From positions 1-17,127 of the forward strand of contig JABGTH010000148.1 in the NCBI GenBank assembly GCA_018647275.1: a stretch of DNA of 17,127 nt. Reading direction: 5' to 3'. The notes below the pieces were generated by a model. The model was not told the DNA's origin. It searched no databases and saw nothing but the letters and a program-made list of their open reading frames with translations. Shown one piece after another: positions 1 to 6,529 of the stretch. Origin of the DNA: Paracoccaceae bacterium (GTDB lineage Bacteria > Pseudomonadota > Alphaproteobacteria > Rhodobacterales > Rhodobacteraceae). The first letter of the stretch is position 1, and every line of letters starts with the position of its first letter. The translations under genes were made by a program, and so were the position numbers.

Positions 1-359
1 CCCTCGCGTGCATCTTTGTCGCTGGGTGCTTGTGGACCGCAGCGGAAATCATCATCGCTGAGCCCCAGTTGTTCCAGCCATTCTGCAACGGGGTCTATGT
101 GGATGGCGGCTCCTTGGTGAGAGGCGCAAGATAGCGCGAGCTGTTGGGTGGTTAACCCATGTGCGTCGGCAGCGCCTGAACGGATCAATGGCAATGCTTG
201 GATCATCTTTGAGGAGGACCGCGGGAGCACAACTGCGTCCGGATCACCCCATGCGTGAACAATTTGTCCGGTGTCATCGCAGACCACCGCATGCCCAGAA
301 TGGACGCTTTCGAGGAATGGACCGCGCCAGATTTCGGTCATTGGTGCTGGATTTGTCAT
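1..359 (-). CDS. L-asparaginase II family protein (N-terminal part, runs off left edge)
   Basis: Reading the minus strand from the ATG at 359-357 gives 119 open codons with no stop to the window edge. The protein matches the Asparaginase_II family (Rhizobium etli type), which hydrolyses L-asparagine to aspartate and ammonia and is unrelated to E. coli AnsA/AnsB. Visible landmarks: ESVHSGHAVV near residues 17-26, the GDPD turn at 38-41, PRSSSK at 46-51 and SCASHQG at 77-83. Ser48, Lys51 and Ser80 fall at the positions I recall for the catalytic Ser-Lys residues of the R. etli enzyme. A purine-rich GGGGGA ribosome site (364-369 on the complement) stands about five bases before the ATG. Roughly the last two thirds of the gene lies outside the window. 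It is divergent from the IalB-family gene, so both promoters should sit in 360-534. The family call is strong; substrate specificity is not tested. Confidence 0.85.
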   Translation of the reverse strand, partial: MTNPAPMTEIWRGPFLESVHSGHAVVCDDTGQIVHAWGDPDAVVLPRSSSKMIQALPLIRSGAADAHGLTTQQLALSCASHQGAAIHIDPVAEWLEQLGLSDDDFRCGPQAPSDKDARE

Positions 360-534
360 AATTTCCCCCACAATTGCGCGAAAACCTGCCAATCAGGCTT
401 TCGCAACTCGCTAATTTCGCGCTAACATGGTTCTTGTCGTGAAGAATACGGTCGCTGACAAGAGTGTGGTCGCAAAAAGAACCATGGGCAGCGATCTGAA
501 AATTGAGGTTTAGGACAGTCTGGAGGCTGGACAG
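360..534. promoter_or_regulatory. Divergent intergenic region, asparaginase / IalB-family gene
   Basis: This 175-bp stretch must hold the promoters of both divergent genes, but I could not pick a convincing -35/-10 pair. It contains the inverted repeat at 378-404 and a second pair of perfect 10-bp arms (CATGGTTCTT at 426-435, AAGAACCATG at 477-486) separated by 41 bases. A 28-codon open frame (427-513) lies between and across those arms but has no ribosome site. A strong GGAGG site for the downstream gene is at 522-526, eight bases before its ATG. Confidence 0.4.
378..404. promoter_or_regulatory. Imperfect inverted repeat upstream of the asparaginase gene
   Basis: Arms GCGAAA-a-CCTG and CAGG-c-TTTCGC pair over ten positions around one mismatch and a five-base CCAAT loop. 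The repeat lies between two divergent genes, 19 bases from the asparaginase start, so it may be an operator or a 5'UTR hairpin. No T-tract follows on either strand, so it does not look like an intrinsic terminator. Confidence 0.35.
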
Positions 535-1065
535 ATGGGAATTAAGACAACTTTTGCTGCGATACTTTGTGTAGGTTCGCTGGTGGCATCAGGTGCCATG
601 GCGCAAAGCCAAAGCACAAATCGTGTCGCGCAAAAGACCAAGTGGAGCGTTTTCGTTGAAGACAATCCAACGGAGTGCTGGAGCGTATCTGCACCGGAAG
701 AGACCGTAAATTCACGTGATGGGCGGGTCGTCGCCGCCACGCGGAGCCAGATTTTGCTGATGGTGTTTTATCGCCCAAGCGAAGGTGCCAAAGGACAAAT
801 CGCGTTTACTGGCGGATATCCATTTGCAAGTGGTAGCACAGTCAATGTGAATATCAGTGGCAATGAGTTTGAAATGTTCACTGAAGGTGAGTGGGCCTGG
901 CCTGCAAGCGCATCAGATGACGCCAAAATGGTGACAGCGATGAAGCGCGGTGCAAGCGCCATCATTACCGGTGTTTCTGGTCGTGGCACAGTGACCAAAG
1001 ATACGTTTTCACTACTTGGATTTACAGCCGCAGTTGAGGATGCAGAAAAACGCTGCGGCGGTTAA
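535..1065 (+). CDS. Invasion-associated locus B (IalB) family periplasmic protein
   Basis: This 176-residue protein begins with a classical signal peptide: Lys4, a hydrophobic core and an AMA cleavage site giving a mature start at Gln24. The mature part fits the IalB family: WSVFVEDNPTECW near 37-49, a central RSQILLMVFYRP strand, the GYPFASGSTVNVNI segment, and a late segment reading TGVSGRGTVTKDTFSLLGF. Cys48 and Cys174 are the only cysteines in the mature chain and are well placed for a disulfide. The family is named after a Bartonella protein linked to red-cell entry, but free-living alphaproteobacteria carry many copies of unknown role, so virulence should not be inferred. The start is supported by GGAGG at 522-526. 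A terminator follows at 1088-1115, so the gene appears monocistronic. Confidence 0.85.
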   Translation: MGIKTTFAAILCVGSLVASGAMAQSQSTNRVAQKTKWSVFVEDNPTECWSVSAPEETVNSRDGRVVAATRSQILLMVFYRPSEGAKGQIAFTGGYPFASGSTVNVNISGNEFEMFTEGEWAWPASASDDAKMVTAMKRGASAIITGVSGRGTVTKDTFSLLGFTAAVEDAEKRCGG

Positions 1066-1087
1066 TACGCAGCTTTTGACAGTCAAA

Positions 1088-1115
1088 CGCGGCTCCTCCC
1101 GGGGTCGCGGTTTTT
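1088..1115 (+). terminator. Rho-independent terminator after the IalB-family gene
   Basis: A nine-pair GC-rich stem (1088-1096 with 1101-1109, two G-T wobbles) closes a TCCC loop and is followed by five T residues at 1111-1115. It lies 23 bases past the stop codon. Confidence 0.7.
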
Positions 1116-1183
1116 CATGCGCTGTCGAAACCTTTTGATACTGGCCGACATTCCTATATAGAGCGGCATCTAACCTATATTGG

Positions 1184-2377
1184 ATGAACAACATGTCTGC
1201 TCCCAGCGCGCCGATTACTCAAGACCTGATTACGATCCCTCGCAAGATGCCGGATGGCCCTATCAATTTGGTAGGACTTTCACGGGATGCGATGCGCGAT
1301 CTTTTGATCGAACACGGGACAAAGGAAAAGCAGGCCAAGATGCGTGTTGGCCAGATTTGGCAGTGGATCTATCAGTGGGGCGTACGTGACTTTGCTGAGA
1401 TGACAAACCTGTCCAAGGATTTCCGCGCTGAGTTAGCAGAGAAGTTTGTGATTGCTGTTCCTGAAGTTGTTAACAAACAAGTCAGTACGGATGGAACACG
1501 TAAGTATCTTGTCCGTATCGCAGGTGGTCATGAAGTTGAGGTTGTTTATATCCCCGAAGCTGACCGTGGCACCCTATGTATTTCTAGCCAAGTTGGTTGT
1601 ACGCTGACGTGCTCATTCTGCCACACGGGCACACAGAAGTTGGTGCGTAACCTTACAGCAGGCGAAATCATTGGCCAAGTTATGTTGGCGCGTGATGATT
1701 TGGACGAGTGGCCAGAGCATGGCACCCGTACTTATGAGGCGCGCAAATTGTCCAACATCGTTCTGATGGGTATGGGTGAGCCACTTTATAACTTTGAGAA
1801 CGTGCGTGACGCGATGAAGATCGCGATGGATCCTGAGGGGATCCAGCTGTCGCGCCGTCGCATTACATTGTCGACCTCTGGCGTTGTTCCAGAGATTGCG
1901 CGCACCGCAGAAGAAATTGGTTGTTTGTTGGCAGTGTCCTTCCATGCGACGACAGACGAAGTGCGCGATAATTTGGTGCCGATCAACAAACGCTGGAACA
2001 TTGAAACATTGTTGGAGGCATTGCGTGTCTATCCGAAGGTTTCCAATTCCGAGCGTATTACGTTTGAATACGTGATGCTGGACGGCGTGAATGACAGCAT
2101 CGAAGATGCGCACCGTTTAGTGAAATTGATTGAGGGTATTCCGGCAAAGATCAACTTGATCCCCTTCAATGAATGGCCAGGTGCGCCGTACAAGCGTTCG
2201 TCTGGTAACCGTATTCACCGTTTTGCGGATATTATTCATGAGGCTGGTTATGCCAGCCCAATTCGCACGCCACGCGGTGAAGATATTTTTGCTGCATGTG
2301 GTCAGCTCAAATCTGAGACGCAGCGCGAACGTAAGTCGCGCAAGCAAATAGCGGAAGAGGTGGGCTTAAAATCGTAA
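1184..2377 (+). CDS. rlmN: Dual-specificity 23S rRNA/tRNA adenine-C2 methyltransferase RlmN
   Basis: RlmN is a radical-SAM enzyme that methylates C2 of adenosine 2503 in 23S rRNA and A37 in a subset of tRNAs, acting in the cytoplasm. The radical-SAM iron-sulfur cysteines are in the CxxxCxxC motif at Cys139, Cys143 and Cys146. Cys132, seven residues before the cluster, and Cys372 in the C-terminal FAACGQ motif match the conserved accessory and methyl-carrying cysteines of the E. coli enzyme (C118, C355). The GMGEPLYN motif that helps bind SAM is also present. Length 397 aa is normal. Two starts are close: ATG 1184 and ATG 1193. The only Shine-Dalgarno-like bases (GGA, 1182-1184) would serve the second, so the true protein may begin MSAPSAP. 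No intrinsic terminator follows; an inverted repeat without a T-tract lies at 2382-2400. Confidence 0.95.
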   Translation: MNNMSAPSAPITQDLITIPRKMPDGPINLVGLSRDAMRDLLIEHGTKEKQAKMRVGQIWQWIYQWGVRDFAEMTNLSKDFRAELAEKFVIAVPEVVNKQVSTDGTRKYLVRIAGGHEVEVVYIPEADRGTLCISSQVGCTLTCSFCHTGTQKLVRNLTAGEIIGQVMLARDDLDEWPEHGTRTYEARKLSNIVLMGMGEPLYNFENVRDAMKIAMDPEGIQLSRRRITLSTSGVVPEIARTAEEIGCLLAVSFHATTDEVRDNLVPINKRWNIETLLEALRVYPKVSNSERITFEYVMLDGVNDSIEDAHRLVKLIEGIPAKINLIPFNEWPGAPYKRSSGNRIHRFADIIHEAGYASPIRTPRGEDIFAACGQLKSETQRERKSRKQIAEEVGLKS

Positions 2378-2381
2378 CAAC

Positions 2382-2400
2382 TGTTTCCCAAATCGAAACA
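2382..2400. repeat. Small inverted repeat after rlmN
   Basis: Perfect arms TGTTTC (2382-2387) and GAAACA (2395-2400) flank a seven-base spacer five bases after the rlmN stop. There is no T-tract, so termination is doubtful; it may be a protein-binding site or chance. Confidence 0.25.
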
Positions 2401-2451
2401 ATGTGACGCACTTGCCTCATTTTTGAGTTGTGCCCCTTAATGACCTCAATT

Positions 2452-2468
2452 CGGTACGATTGGTACCG
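2452..2468. promoter_or_regulatory. 17-bp palindrome upstream of the broken small gene
   Basis: Perfect arms CGGTAC and GTACCG surround the spacer GATTG, 46 bases before the ATG at 2515. The symmetry and placement fit an operator for a dimeric regulator, but no regulator is identified. Confidence 0.35.
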
Positions 2469-2514
2469 CTTGTGGAAACAATATTGGTCCCTGTAGAGAC
2501 AACAGGAGAATTCA

Positions 2515-2727
2515 ATGTCCATTCTTTCAAACTAAGACCAATTCGCTACAGCGAAAATTATCGAACTTGTTATGGGTGAGCGTACAAAAGCATTGTCAAA
2601 ATGCGAGTGGAAGCACCGCTTGGTAGGTTAAGGCTATGGTATCCGCGAAACAACCGCAGGCGATGTGCTTGAAATACTACCGCACCACGTTGAAATTTGC
2701 ACTTTGCCGGCCAAAATTGCTGCCTAG
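2515..2727 (+). pseudogene. Small conserved-looking gene interrupted by two in-frame TAA codons
   Basis: A good ribosome site (AGGAG, 2504-2508, six bases before the ATG) leads into MSILSN followed by TAA at 2533-2535. The same frame then continues with a protein-like sequence (DQFATAKIIELVMGE, then RTKALSKCEWKHRLVG), meets a second TAA at 2629-2631, continues GYGIRETTAGDVLEILPHHV and ends at TAG 2725-2727. Counting the stops as residues the product would be 70 aa. The uninterrupted composition, charged residues and strong start argue that this was once a real gene. Both stops are one base from a Tyr, Gln, Lys or Glu codon; Tyr before GYG would give a natural GYGYGI. Neighbouring genes use TAA as normal stops, so stop-codon reassignment is not credible. 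I do not recognise the family with certainty. Confidence 0.6.
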
Positions 2728-2752
2728 GCGATGAATTGAGTGTGGGCTAAGT

Positions 2753-3595
2753 TTAGCGGCCGGGGACTTCCTCGCGACGTGAGCTGGTTTCCCAATTCTC
2801 GATTAAATTCATTGCTTCTGCAGCTGTGTCGACAAAGCGGAACAGATCCAAATCCTCATCAGAGATCGTGCCTGAATCCGCGAGCACATCCCAGTTGATG
2901 ATACCTTCCCAGAAGGCTTTACCGAACAGCAAGAAGGGTACGCGTTGCATGCGGCCCGTTTGAATAAGCGTCAGTGCCTCAAACATTTCGTCGAGCGTGC
3001 CAAAGCCGCCGGGGAAAACACAGATTGCGCGTGCGCGCATCAAGAAGTGCATCTTGCGGATCGCAAAATAGTGGAAGTTAAAGCACAGTTCAGGCGTGAC
3101 GTATTCGTTTGGTGCCTGCTCGAACGGCAGAACGATGTTCAGCCCGATTGATGCGCCGTTCGCATCGATTGCACCGCGGTTACCCGCCTCCATCACACCG
3201 GGCCCACCACCGGTGACGATAACGTTTTCTTTGCCATCACTTTCCTTCGACTTCAGCGTCATCAGTCGTGAGAATTCACGCGCTTCGTCATAAAAGGACG
3301 AAAGGTCAGCCAACGTTTTGGTCCGCGCAGTTTCTTTTTTCGCCGGTTCTGGAATGCGTGCACCACCAAACAAAACGATTGTGCTGCTGATGCCTGCTTC
3401 GTCCAACATCAATTCTGGTTTGAGCAATTCAAGTTGTAGCCGCACGGGGCGCAATTCGTCACGGCATAAAAATTCGTCATCAGCAAAGGCCAGTTTATAT
3501 GCTGGCGCCCGTGTTTGTGGGGTATCTGGCGCGTCTTGCGCGGCGGCGCGGTCCGTTTGTGCATCGCGAAATGGCTTGGCTGGGTCTTTGCTCAT
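2753..3595 (-). CDS. LOG family (lysine-decarboxylase-like, TIGR00730-type) nucleotide phosphoribohydrolase
   Basis: The 280-aa protein has the Rossmann-like LOG fold signature: a first strand STIVLFGGARIP near 71-82, TGGGPGVMEAGNRGA at 128-142 and the diagnostic PGGFGTLDE at 195-203, with a helix containing RKMHFLMRARA at 180-190. Characterised members hydrolyse cytokinin riboside 5'-monophosphates or other nucleoside monophosphates to base and ribose phosphate; the old annotation lysine decarboxylase is misleading. At 280 aa it is longer than the roughly 190-aa plant-type LOG proteins because of a charged N-terminal extension of about 70 residues. The ATG is preceded by AAAGGAT seven bases upstream. 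It is divergent from dapD and converges on the broken gene at 2515-2727. The true substrate in this organism is unknown. Confidence 0.85.
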   Translation of the reverse strand: MSKDPAKPFRDAQTDRAAAQDAPDTPQTRAPAYKLAFADDEFLCRDELRPVRLQLELLKPELMLDEAGISSTIVLFGGARIPEPAKKETARTKTLADLSSFYDEAREFSRLMTLKSKESDGKENVIVTGGGPGVMEAGNRGAIDANGASIGLNIVLPFEQAPNEYVTPELCFNFHYFAIRKMHFLMRARAICVFPGGFGTLDEMFEALTLIQTGRMQRVPFLLFGKAFWEGIINWDVLADSGTISDEDLDLFRFVDTAAEAMNLIENWETSSRREEVPGR

Positions 3596-3659
3596 AATTT
3601 CTATCCTTTAAAAATCCAGGTTGCGTAAGAGGTACCGTGCAAGAACTAAGCTGCCCAGA

Positions 3660-3680
3660 TATGATTGCACTGTTCACAGT
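3660..3680. promoter_or_regulatory. Candidate -10 (TATGAT) and 12-bp palindrome in the LOG/dapD divergent region
   Basis: TATGAT at 3660-3665 is one base from a consensus -10 for dapD. It is followed at 3669-3680 by the palindrome ACTGT-tc-ACAGT, which would overlap the transcription start. No good -35 was seen. The arrangement would suit an operator for dapD, but this is inference from symmetry alone. Confidence 0.3.
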
Positions 3681-3722
3681 ATTGTTGTCTAAGCGCGGCA
3701 ACTTATTTTCAGAGGAACTGAC

Positions 3723-4550
3723 ATGTCAAATGCACAGCTAGAATCCGCGATCGAATCCGCATGGGATGCACGCGATACTATTTCATCTGCCACAAGTGGC
3801 GAACAGCGTGACGCAATTGAAGATACGCTTGCTGCCCTAGACAGCGGCAAACTGCGCGTTGCAGAGCGTCGTGATAATGGCGACTGGCACGTGAATCAGT
3901 GGGCTAAGAAGGCTGTTCTTTTGGGTTTCCGCATCAAAGATATGGAAATACAAGACGGTGGCCCACAAGGCAGCGGCTGGGGGGATAAAGTTGATTCTAA
4001 GTTCAAAGACTGGGGCGAAGCTGAGTGGAAGACCGCCGGTTTCCGTGCGGTTCCAAACAGTGTTGTTCGTAAATCTGCATTCATCGCACCGGGCGTTGTT
4101 TTGATGCCATCCTTCGTGAACCTTGGCGCATATGTCGATGAAGGCACAATGGTTGATACATGGGCGACTGTTGGTTCATGCGCACAAATCGGTAAAAACG
4201 TGCACCTTTCCGGAGGCGTTGGCATCGGTGGTGTTCTTGAGCCAATGCAAGCGGGTCCAACAATTATCGAAGATAACTGTTTCATTGGTGCGCGTTCTGA
4301 AGTTGTTGAAGGTTGCATTGTGCGCGAAGGTTCTGTTTTGGGCATGGGCGTATTTATTGGCCAATCCACCAAGATTTTGGACCGTGAGACAGGTGAAGTG
4401 TTCTACGGTGAAGTGCCATCAGGCTCTGTTGTTGTTGCGGGTTCCATGCCGTCCAAAAACGGTGTGCACCTGTATTGCGCCGTGATCGTGAAGAAGGTGG
4501 ATGCAAAGACACGTTCGAAAACATCGATCAACGAGTTGCTGCGCGATTAA
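3723..4550 (+). CDS. dapD: 2,3,4,5-tetrahydropyridine-2,6-dicarboxylate N-succinyltransferase
   Basis: DapD transfers succinate from succinyl-CoA to tetrahydrodipicolinate, the branch-committing step of the succinylase route to meso-diaminopimelate and lysine. The 275-aa length matches E. coli DapD (274). An N-terminal helical domain (about 1-100) precedes the left-handed beta-helix, visible as imperfect hexapeptide repeats from about 115 to 245 (for example FIAPGVVLMP, GTMVDTWATVGSCAQIG and VHLSGGVGIGGVLEP). The GARSEVVEGCIV segment near 189-200 is typical of this enzyme. AGAGGA at 3711-3716 gives a well-spaced ribosome site. The gene ends at a strong terminator (4574-4604), separating it from the genes that follow. 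The partner desuccinylase dapE is 0.8 kb downstream. Confidence 0.96.
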   Translation: MSNAQLESAIESAWDARDTISSATSGEQRDAIEDTLAALDSGKLRVAERRDNGDWHVNQWAKKAVLLGFRIKDMEIQDGGPQGSGWGDKVDSKFKDWGEAEWKTAGFRAVPNSVVRKSAFIAPGVVLMPSFVNLGAYVDEGTMVDTWATVGSCAQIGKNVHLSGGVGIGGVLEPMQAGPTIIEDNCFIGARSEVVEGCIVREGSVLGMGVFIGQSTKILDRETGEVFYGEVPSGSVVVAGSMPSKNGVHLYCAVIVKKVDAKTRSKTSINELLRD

Positions 4551-4573
4551 GAACTGCACTCAATTCGACAGAG

Positions 4574-4604
4574 GGGAAGGGGTGCCATACCTCTTCCCTT
4601 TTTT
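4574..4604 (+). terminator. Rho-independent terminator after dapD
   Basis: A ten-pair stem (GGGAAGGGGT at 4574-4583 with ACCTCTTCCC at 4589-4598, one G-T wobble) closes a five-base loop and runs straight into six T residues. It is the clearest terminator in the window. Confidence 0.88.
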
Positions 4605-4661
4605 GTGGGCGCTGCGCAATAAATGCGTTAGTCCAAAACGACATAACAAAGGATCGGCACA

Positions 4662-4979
4662 ATGGCTGGGTCAAAGCAAAAAGTTTACACACTCTTGGTC
4701 GAGATTGGCCGCAAAGAGGGCGATGGTCTTCCTAAGAAGGCGACTGGTGCCGCACTGATGTGTTTTGCCAGTGGCGTGGATGAAGCCGAAGCCGTACGTG
4801 AAACCGTTGCGATCCTTAAACAGGCCGATACTGCCCCATTGGACGTGTCGGGTTACGGCACGCTGGAAGAACGCGAAGCCGAAGGTCACGAGATCGAAGA
4901 AGGTGAGCGCGAGTTGATGCAACGTGCCTTGGAAGAAAATTCGGTCATCATTGCGCAGATGACGCCGTTCTTCGATTAA
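4662..4979 (+). CDS. Conserved small protein between dapD and dapE, function unknown
   Basis: This 105-residue soluble protein has no signal peptide, membrane segment or cysteine pair; its only cysteine is in ALMCFASG near 31-38. The N-terminal part (KVYTLLVEIGRKEGDGLPKK) looks like a beta strand and basic turn, the middle is helical (EAEAVRETVAILKQAD), and the C-terminal half is strongly acidic (EEREAEGHEIEEGERELMQ), ending MTPFFD. An AAAGGA site eight bases before the ATG supports the start. I recall similar hypothetical proteins beside dap genes in Rhodobacteraceae, but no function is known to me. The dapD terminator upstream means it has its own promoter or depends on readthrough. A role linked to the lysine pathway is only suggested by position. 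Confidence 0.8.
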   Translation: MAGSKQKVYTLLVEIGRKEGDGLPKKATGAALMCFASGVDEAEAVRETVAILKQADTAPLDVSGYGTLEEREAEGHEIEEGERELMQRALEENSVIIAQMTPFFD

Positions 4980-4982
4980 CCT

Positions 4983-5138
4983 TTATGGATTTTTACCAAA
5001 CCATTTCAGGTAGATTTCTGCATAGGGTTCATCTTCGCGGAACTTCAAAATCGATTGATTAATCTGTTCCATTTCACCGGCCGTCGCGCCGGTATCGATC
5101 GAAAGTTCCGATGCACTACCATTTTGCCTCTGCCCAAT
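4983..5138 (-). pseudogene. 3' remnant of an amino-acid-type periplasmic binding protein gene
   Basis: On the minus strand a frame with no start codon runs from an in-frame TAA at 5139-5141 to a stop at 4983-4985. Its last 38 codons read SIDTGATAGEMEQINQSILK, then FREDEPYAEIYLKWFGKN. The pattern INQSILKFREDEPYAEIYLKWFG is the characteristic C-terminal helix and terminus of SBP_bac_3 solute-binding proteins (family 3, amino-acid and related importers). Nothing resembling the other 200 or so residues is present upstream, so most of the gene has been deleted. It lies head-on against the 105-aa gene, three bases beyond its stop. Confidence 0.6.
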
Positions 5139-5164
5139 TTAGGAGACAAAACACGCCAACAGCC

Positions 5165-5185
5165 CACAGGTTATCCTGTGCTTTT
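5165..5185 (+). terminator. Possible weak hairpin terminator
   Basis: CACAGG and CCTGTG arms (5165-5170, 5175-5180) close a TTAT loop followed by C and four T residues. It could terminate plus-strand transcripts from the 105-aa gene, but the stem is only six pairs. Confidence 0.35.
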
Positions 5186-5383
5186 ATAACGTACATCGTT
5201 GGTATGAGCGTCGTTCATTAGCGGCTTATACTGCTAAGTGCCCTGCCTCGGATCATATTATTGCCGTCAACATAGCAGGAGTTTTTTACGTTTTGTTAAT
5301 GAATTAAGTCAGAAGGGACTTGGCATCGCGCCATTTTCGCCACATTCCTATAAGCAACTTTGATGAAAACCATAGGAAACACT
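5186..5383. promoter_or_regulatory. dapE upstream region
   Basis: This A+T-rich stretch holds no coding sequence I can recognise. TATAAG at 5349-5354 is a fair -10, but no -35 sits at a normal distance (TTGGCA at 5320-5325 is 23 bases away). AGGA at 5374-5377, six bases before ATG 5384, decides the dapE start over the in-frame TTG 5360 and ATG 5363. Confidence 0.35.
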
Positions 5384-6529
5384 ATGTCTGGTATAGATCC
5401 CGCCGAACTCACAGCAGATTTAGTACGCTGCCCGTCCATCACACCTGCTGACGCGGGTGCGTTAGACATACTTGCGAACTTATTGGGCGATGCGGGCTTT
5501 CAGCTCAGCTGGGCAAACCGCGGTGGAATACGGAATTTGTTCGCTCGTTGGGGCGCAAAAGGGCACGCGCGCACCTTTGGTTTTAATGGTCACACTGATG
5601 TTGTTCCACTTGGCGATGAGGCGGCATGGACCATGCCCCCATTTGGTGCTGAAATCAAAGATGGCATCATGTACGGGCGCGGTACCACTGACATGAAATC
5701 TGGCGTTGCTGCGTTTGCTGCTGCCGCGGTTGATTTCGTCAAAGAAACGCCACCCAATGGTGCGCTGATCATTGCCATCACTGGCGACGAAGAAGCAGAT
5801 GCTATCGATGGTACTACAGCGTTGCTGGAGCATATGGACAACAATAACGAGGCGATGTCCGTTTGCTTGGTTGGTGAGCCAACTTGCCCGAATGAGATGG
5901 GTGATATGATTAAGATCGGACGTCGCGGGTCGCTGACAGCCTTCTTTAAGCTTACTGGCAAGCAGGGGCATGCGGCTTATCCGCACCGTGCAAACAATCC
6001 GCTTCCTGCGATGATGCGCCTAATGGATCGTTTGGCCTCGCATGAGCTGGACACAGGTACTGATCATTTTGATGCTTCTACGTTGGCTGTTGTCACCGTT
6101 GATACAGGCAATCCAGCGACCAATGTAATTCCCGCGGATTGTTCTGCTGCGGTAAACATTCGCTTTAATGACAGCCATAGCGGTGCAAGCCTAAGTGATT
6201 GGCTGCAAGCTGAGGCGGATAAGATTATCGCAGATTTTGGAGTAGAGATTGATCTGAGGATCAAGATTTCAGGTGAGAGTTTTGTCACCGCTCCAGGTGA
6301 GTTGTCCAACTTGGTCAGCGCTGCTGTTCAAGTGGAAACCAATATTGTTCCAGAGCTAAGTACCACAGGCGGCACGTCTGATGCGCGGTTTATCAAGAAC
6401 CATTGCCCTGTCGTCGAATTCGGACTGGTAGGGCAGTCGATGCATCAAGTCGATGAGCATGTGAAAGTCGCGCATATTCACCAATTGAAATCGATCTATG
6501 GCCGTATCCTGAGAGACTATTTTGCATGA
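5384..6529 (+). CDS. dapE: Succinyl-diaminopimelate desuccinylase
   Basis: DapE is a zinc-dependent M20 peptidase-family amidase that removes succinate from N-succinyl-LL-diaminopimelate. From the ATG at 5384 the protein is 381 aa, usual for DapE. Visible metal and catalytic residues: His70 and Asp72 in FNGHTDVVPLGD, Asp103 in YGRGTTDMKSG, Glu136-Glu137 in TGDEEADA, Glu in LVGEPTCP, and His354 in the C-terminal GQSMHQVDE. The dimerisation/lid domain includes RRGSLTAFFKLTGKQGHAAY. Upstream in-frame starts (TTG 5360, ATG 5363) exist, but ATG 5384 has the better ribosome site (AGGA, six bases away) and the more typical N-terminus. The stop overlaps the next gene's start (ATGA at 6526-6529), implying coupled translation. 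It works with DapD in the same pathway. Confidence 0.95.
   Translation: MSGIDPAELTADLVRCPSITPADAGALDILANLLGDAGFQLSWANRGGIRNLFARWGAKGHARTFGFNGHTDVVPLGDEAAWTMPPFGAEIKDGIMYGRGTTDMKSGVAAFAAAAVDFVKETPPNGALIIAITGDEEADAIDGTTALLEHMDNNNEAMSVCLVGEPTCPNEMGDMIKIGRRGSLTAFFKLTGKQGHAAYPHRANNPLPAMMRLMDRLASHELDTGTDHFDASTLAVVTVDTGNPATNVIPADCSAAVNIRFNDSHSGASLSDWLQAEADKIIADFGVEIDLRIKISGESFVTAPGELSNLVSAAVQVETNIVPELSTTGGTSDARFIKNHCPVVEFGLVGQSMHQVDEHVKVAHIHQLKSIYGRILRDYFA

Noticed and set aside
161..361. Plus-strand open frame of 66 codons at the left end
   Set aside because: It is the shadow of the minus-strand asparaginase gene, whose translation matches a known family with catalytic residues in place.
1135..1160. 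Promoter for rlmN (TTGATA and TATATA)
   Set aside because: The two hexamers are only 14 bases apart, too short for a normal sigma-70 promoter, so it is not listed as a feature.
1613..2113. 166-codon minus-strand open frame inside rlmN
   Set aside because: It is antisense to the conserved radical-SAM core of rlmN and has no recognisable protein features.
2515..2727. Recoded gene or alternative genetic code using TAA as sense
   Set aside because: Adjacent intact genes such as rlmN, dapD and rnr end in TAA, so TAA is a normal stop here; two nonsense changes in one small gene are simpler.
3669..3686. LexA box upstream of dapD
   Set aside because: The palindrome recalls gammaproteobacterial sites, but the alphaproteobacterial LexA pattern GTTC-N7-GTTC does not fit (the second half is one base off and reads GTTG).
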